64,000 nt of DNA from Paragemmobacter kunshanensis (lineage in GTDB: Bacteria; Pseudomonadota; Alphaproteobacteria; Rhodobacterales; Rhodobacteraceae). Below are positions 61,407 to 64,000 of this stretch, piece after piece. Under the pieces are notes generated by a model. The model was not told the origin of the DNA, did no database searches, and was given only the letters and a program-made list of their open reading frames with translations. A program made the translations under genes and the position numbers. How positions within the stretch are numbered: the stretch's first letter is position 1; every line of letters starts with the position of its first letter. Location of the stretch: contig NZ_JAALFE010000005.1 in NCBI RefSeq assembly GCF_011059185.1, positions 179,199 through 243,198 of the forward strand, in the 5' to 3' direction.

Positions 61407-61774
61407 CAGAGCACCTCCGGCGCCAGCGAGATGATCTTCATGAAGTTCTTCGCACGCAGCTCGCGCACGACCGGCCCGAAGATACGGGTGCCGACCGGTT
61501 CGCCCTGGTTGTTCAGGATGACGGCGGCGTTGCGGTCGAAACGGATGGACGTGCCGTCTTCACGGCGGACTTCCTTGGCGGTGCGAACGACGACGGCCTT
61601 GCGGACATCCCCCTTCTTCACGCGGCCCTTCGGAATCGCTTCCTTCACCGACACCACGATGATGTCGCCGACGGACGCATAGCGGCGGTGCGAACCGCCC
61701 AGAACCTTGATGCACTGAACCCGGCGCGCGCCGGAGTTGTCAGCAACATCCAGATTGGTCTGCATCTGGATCAT
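61406..61774 (-). CDS. rplN: 50S ribosomal protein L14
   Basis: 122 residues. [20 protein letters not shown] start; VKGVRR-like region [39 protein letters not shown] end. L14 contacts 16S rRNA in intersubunit bridges B5 and B8. It follows rpsQ after an 80-bp gap with a stem-loop. Confidence 0.98.
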   Translation of the reverse strand: MIQMQTNLDVADNSGARRVQCIKVLGGSHRRYASVGDIIVVSVKEAIPKGRVKKGDVRKAVVVRTAKEVRREDGTSIRFDRNAAVILNNQGEPVGTRIFGPVVRELRAKNFMKIISLAPEVL

Positions 61775-61792
61775 TGGTTTACTCCCGACCTT

Positions 61793-61822
61793 TGGGAACG
61801 GTCATGATCTGCAACCGTCCCA
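61793..61822. other. stem-loop between rpsQ and rplN
   Basis: TGGGAACGGT (61793-61802) pairs with ACCGTCCCA (61814-61822) with one unpaired A, nine pairs in all. It lies 32 bp after the rpsQ stop (minus strand). Confidence 0.5.
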
Positions 61823-61854
61823 GGGTTTCGTTCGGACTGAACGGAAGTCGTGGC

Positions 61855-62088
61855 TTACGCCTCGACGACCACCGTCCAGCGTTTCGTCTTCGAAATCGGC
61901 GCGCACTCTTCGATACGAACAGAGTCGCCGACCTTGAACTTGTTATGCTCGTCGTGGGCCCGGTACTTCTTGGACTTGCGGACGGTCTTCTGCAGCAGCG
62001 GGTGCTTGAAGCGGCGCTCGACGAGGACGGTGATCGTCTGCTCGTTCTTGTCCGAGGTCACAACACCTTGCAGGATGCGTTTGGGCAT
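61855..62088 (-). CDS. rpsQ: 30S ribosomal protein S17
   Basis: 77 residues. [37 protein letters not shown] and [17 protein letters not shown] are conserved S17 blocks. S17 is a primary 16S binder. 12-bp gap after rpmC. Confidence 0.97.
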   Translation of the reverse strand: MPKRILQGVVTSDKNEQTITVLVERRFKHPLLQKTVRKSKKYRAHDEHNKFKVGDSVRIEECAPISKTKRWTVVVEA

Positions 62089-62100
62089 TTCGTGATCCTC

Positions 62101-62301
62101 TTACTTCGCAGCTTCGGCGGCTTTTTGGGTCAGCACCGTCTTGATCCGCGCCACATCCTTGCGGATGGCGTTGAAGCGGGCGGTGTTCTCAAGCTGGCCG
62201 GTGGCCTGCTGGAAGCGCAGGTTGAACGCTTCCTTCTTCAGCGCGACAAGCTGATCACGCAGCTGGTCGGGCGTCTTCGTCTTGAATTCGCTGGCGGTCA
62301 T
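62101..62301 (-). CDS. rpmC: 50S ribosomal protein L29
   Basis: 66 residues. [20 protein letters not shown] and [22 protein letters not shown] core, then [15 protein letters not shown]29, at the polypeptide exit tunnel. The ATG at 62301 (AAAAGGAAG upstream) is preferred over one seven codons earlier. rplP (L16), which normally precedes it, is absent; the next gene is a divergent RTX gene. Confidence 0.96.
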   Translation of the reverse strand: MTASEFKTKTPDQLRDQLVALKKEAFNLRFQQATGQLENTARFNAIRKDVARIKTVLTQKAAEAAK

Positions 62302-62574
62302 GCGCCGTCTTCCTTTTCTCAATCACCAGAGGGCCCCTGCGGTCTGCTCAGGGTTACCTTGAACCTGGTGGATCAATGATGAACCAACGATTCCGAGTCG
62401 CCCCGGAACCGTGGATGCGTCCCATTACAGAAGGGCGCGCATGAGGGCAAGCCCTAGTTTCCTTGGCCACCAACCCAGGAAAGCCGGCCTAGGCCGCATT
62501 CTGGCATGTCTTCATTGACTCACAGGTTCCGACGCATAGGATGCACGGAAAGGTTGTTTTTCGTTGGTGCCACC
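62302..62574. promoter_or_regulatory. intergenic region between rpmC and the divergent RTX gene
   Basis: 273 bp. On the minus strand TTGCCC (62450-62445) lies 17 bp from TAATGG (62427-62422), a weak candidate promoter for rpmC. A 12-bp perfect palindrome CGGCCTAGGCCG sits near 62484. In-frame starts for the RTX gene begin at 62506. Since rpmC is first on its strand here, a promoter for the spc run should lie in this region. Confidence 0.35.
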
Positions 62575-63939
62575 ATGGGTTTCCTTCTGTTGATGATGCT
62601 TGGTGTCGGTGTTGCAGCAAATCTCCTGATGTCTTCCGAAGACGATGATGGCGCCACTGCGGAAGACAATTCACCGTCCGATGAACCCGAGGATCGCAAC
62701 ATCAATCTGGCGTCCGGGGTGCAAAACCCATCGGGCGGGGCCGGGAATGACAAATTCACCGGAATCGTCGAAGGAACAGTCCGGGGCGCGGCCGGGAATG
62801 ACACGTTCAGTTTCGAAGATGGGTATGCCGCCAAGATCTACGGCGGTGCGGGCGAAGACAGCTTCGTCGGAGGCATGGGTGACAGCTTCGCCCTTCACGG
62901 CGACGCGGGCAACGACAGCTTCAGCTTCGATACCGATGTATTCGACGGGGCCGCCGCCTATGGCGGGACTGGCGACGACCGCTTTGACCTCCATTTCGAC
63001 GACAGTGACAACCAGCGCGGCGCGATCCTTTCCGGGGGCGATGGCGCGGACACATACGACCTGACAGTCGCTCCGGGAATGGCGGCCAAGGCCGGGCCCG
63101 GCAAACTGGTGACCATCACCGATTTCGATCCAGCCGAAGACGGACTGGACATCGACTTCAACCAACTCGACCGCGCAGAGTTGGTAGAGAACCGGGAGGG
63201 CAACTATTCCGACCTGAACCTGCATTACACCGCCACCGACGACACGGGCGCAGCAGTGGATCGCTACATGCGCATCCGCCTGCAAGGGGTCACGGGCTCG
63301 ACGCTGGAAGACCTTGGCATAGCCCTCCCCGACACCGATGGGAATACGGGGCGACTCTATGAAATAGCGTCCGGCGGCCTCAGCCGTGTGGACGGCGGCA
63401 CCGGGGATGACACGATCAGAGGCATCGCCGATGGCAGCTTCTTTGGCGGCAGCGGCAATGATGCCTTCGAAATCGAAACGGGCGCCGACTCCACGCTCGA
63501 CGGTGGCAGCGGCGATGACGTGATGACCATCGGCGAAGGCGTGAACTTCACCATCAGGGGCGGTGCTGGCGATGACGCGCTCTACATCGACGCCACGCGC
63601 AACACACAGGAAGCTTCGATCATTGATGGAGGCGACGGTGATGACCGGATCAACGTCGACATCACCCTGACCGATCCCTCCGGCCAACGCATCGACACAG
63701 TGTCGGGCGGCGCTGGGTTCGATACCTTCACCCTCAACCTGACGGGCGTCACCTATGGCCGCGATTATGCGTCGGACCAGATGCTCGCCATCAAGGATCT
63801 GACCAGTTCGGAAGACGACCTCGTCATCAACATCCCCGCCCAGGATGCGCCCTTCTACAAGGGCGCAACGCTTGTGCCGAACGCGCAGGGTGGGTCCACC
63901 AACCTCGTTCTCACCTTCGAGAATGTTGATTTGCGCTGA
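62575..63939 (+). CDS. membrane-anchored RTX calcium-binding repeat protein
   Basis: 454 residues from the ATG at 62575. A hydrophobic N-terminal helix (MGFLLLMMLGVGVAANLLM) is followed by an Asp/Glu-rich linker (SSEDDDGATAEDN) and then RTX nonapeptides in two blocks (about residues 50-150 and 265-400: GGAGEDSFVGG, GGSGNDAFEIETG, GGDGDDRINV). It looks like a calcium-binding extracytoplasmic protein held by its N-terminal helix. The start could be the upstream in-frame ATG at 62506 (+23 residues); no good ribosome-binding site is seen for either. No Hint domain. Function unknown. Confidence 0.75.
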   Translation: MGFLLLMMLGVGVAANLLMSSEDDDGATAEDNSPSDEPEDRNINLASGVQNPSGGAGNDKFTGIVEGTVRGAAGNDTFSFEDGYAAKIYGGAGEDSFVGGMGDSFALHGDAGNDSFSFDTDVFDGAAAYGGTGDDRFDLHFDDSDNQRGAILSGGDGADTYDLTVAPGMAAKAGPGKLVTITDFDPAEDGLDIDFNQLDRAELVENREGNYSDLNLHYTATDDTGAAVDRYMRIRLQGVTGSTLEDLGIALPDTDGNTGRLYEIASGGLSRVDGGTGDDTIRGIADGSFFGGSGNDAFEIETGADSTLDGGSGDDVMTIGEGVNFTIRGGAGDDALYIDATRNTQEASIIDGGDGDDRINVDITLTDPSGQRIDTVSGGAGFDTFTLNLTGVTYGRDYASDQMLAIKDLTSSEDDLVINIPAQDAPFYKGATLVPNAQGGSTNLVLTFENVDLR

Positions 63940-64000
63940 GAGCTGACCCGGTTGGGCTGAAGATTTCCATTGAGATTTGACCCATGTGACCCTTCCCCGA

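Noticed and set aside
1..64000. CRISPR array, insertion sequence, integrase or prophage
   Set aside because: No regularly spaced repeats, transposase, integrase or phage structural genes were found; the repeats seen are short intergenic palindromes.

Overview
The window is GC-rich chromosomal DNA of an alphaproteobacterium, most likely Rhodobacteraceae/Paracoccaceae. Supporting signs are the gene order rpoZ-rsh-DUF2062-pdxJ-acpS-lepB-rnc-era-DUF1491-recO, a bztABCD-type amino-acid ABC transporter, an ATP12-family chaperone beside RluC, a DddL-like DMSP lyase, a LuxI/LuxR pair and RTX/Hint proteins. I cannot name the species. Almost everything is chromosomal core; I see no prophage, insertion sequence, CRISPR array or plasmid function.

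Layout. 0-10.6 kb: a NYN-domain gene diverges from folK, followed by a long plus-strand run from rpoZ to recO. A nuclease gene on the opposite strand (7.8-8.4 kb) interrupts that run between rnc and era. 10.6-17.6 kb: a DMT exporter and mnmD (minus) diverge from a DAO-type oxidase; then come cobalamin genes (threonine-phosphate decarboxylase and cbiB), a lytic transglycosylase and a DMSP lyase. Several convergent pairs here share their stop codons. 17.9-20.9 kb: a 1011-residue RTX / repeat / Hint protein. 20.9-24.7 kb: smc and a partner gene. 25-31.4 kb: a tiny ORF coupled to a 97-residue protein, an SDR that departs from the usual catalytic motif, an acyltransferase, tRNA-Arg(ACG), a histidine kinase, a disulfide oxidoreductase and a TVP38 membrane protein. 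31.5-40.8 kb: rpmH-rnpA-yidD-(ttcA)-yidC-MOSC-engB-(SDR)-argB-ferredoxin-like-sixA. 40.9-45.6 kb: bztABCD. 45.8-49.7 kb: fluC-rluC-ATP12 and rarA. 49.7-52.4 kb: a Deg protease, luxI and luxR. 52.6-62.3 kb: the spc and alpha ribosomal operons, rpmC to rplQ, with secY, adk and rpoA, all minus strand. 62.6-63.9 kb: a second RTX-repeat protein, divergent from rpmC.

How the genes work together. Most encode translation and its accessories (ribosomal proteins, tRNA modification by MnmD and TtcA, RNase P protein, Era, RNase III, RluC), envelope biogenesis (LepB, SecY, YidC, YidD, AcpS), the stringent response (Rsh with omega) and cofactor synthesis (folate, PLP, B12). Accessory traits are quorum sensing, DMSP cleavage, glutamate-family amino-acid uptake and two RTX proteins.

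The most unusual non-coding signal is a pair of 94-bp intergenic elements (37760-37853 and 48248-48341) of identical length. Each carries four TGCAC repeats 12-13 bp apart behind a G-rich hairpin, and each lies just 3' of a minus-strand gene. The second is a set of stem-loops present in each long gap of the ribosomal operon that I examined. All hairpins, promoters and repeats were found by eye; no folding or database search was possible.
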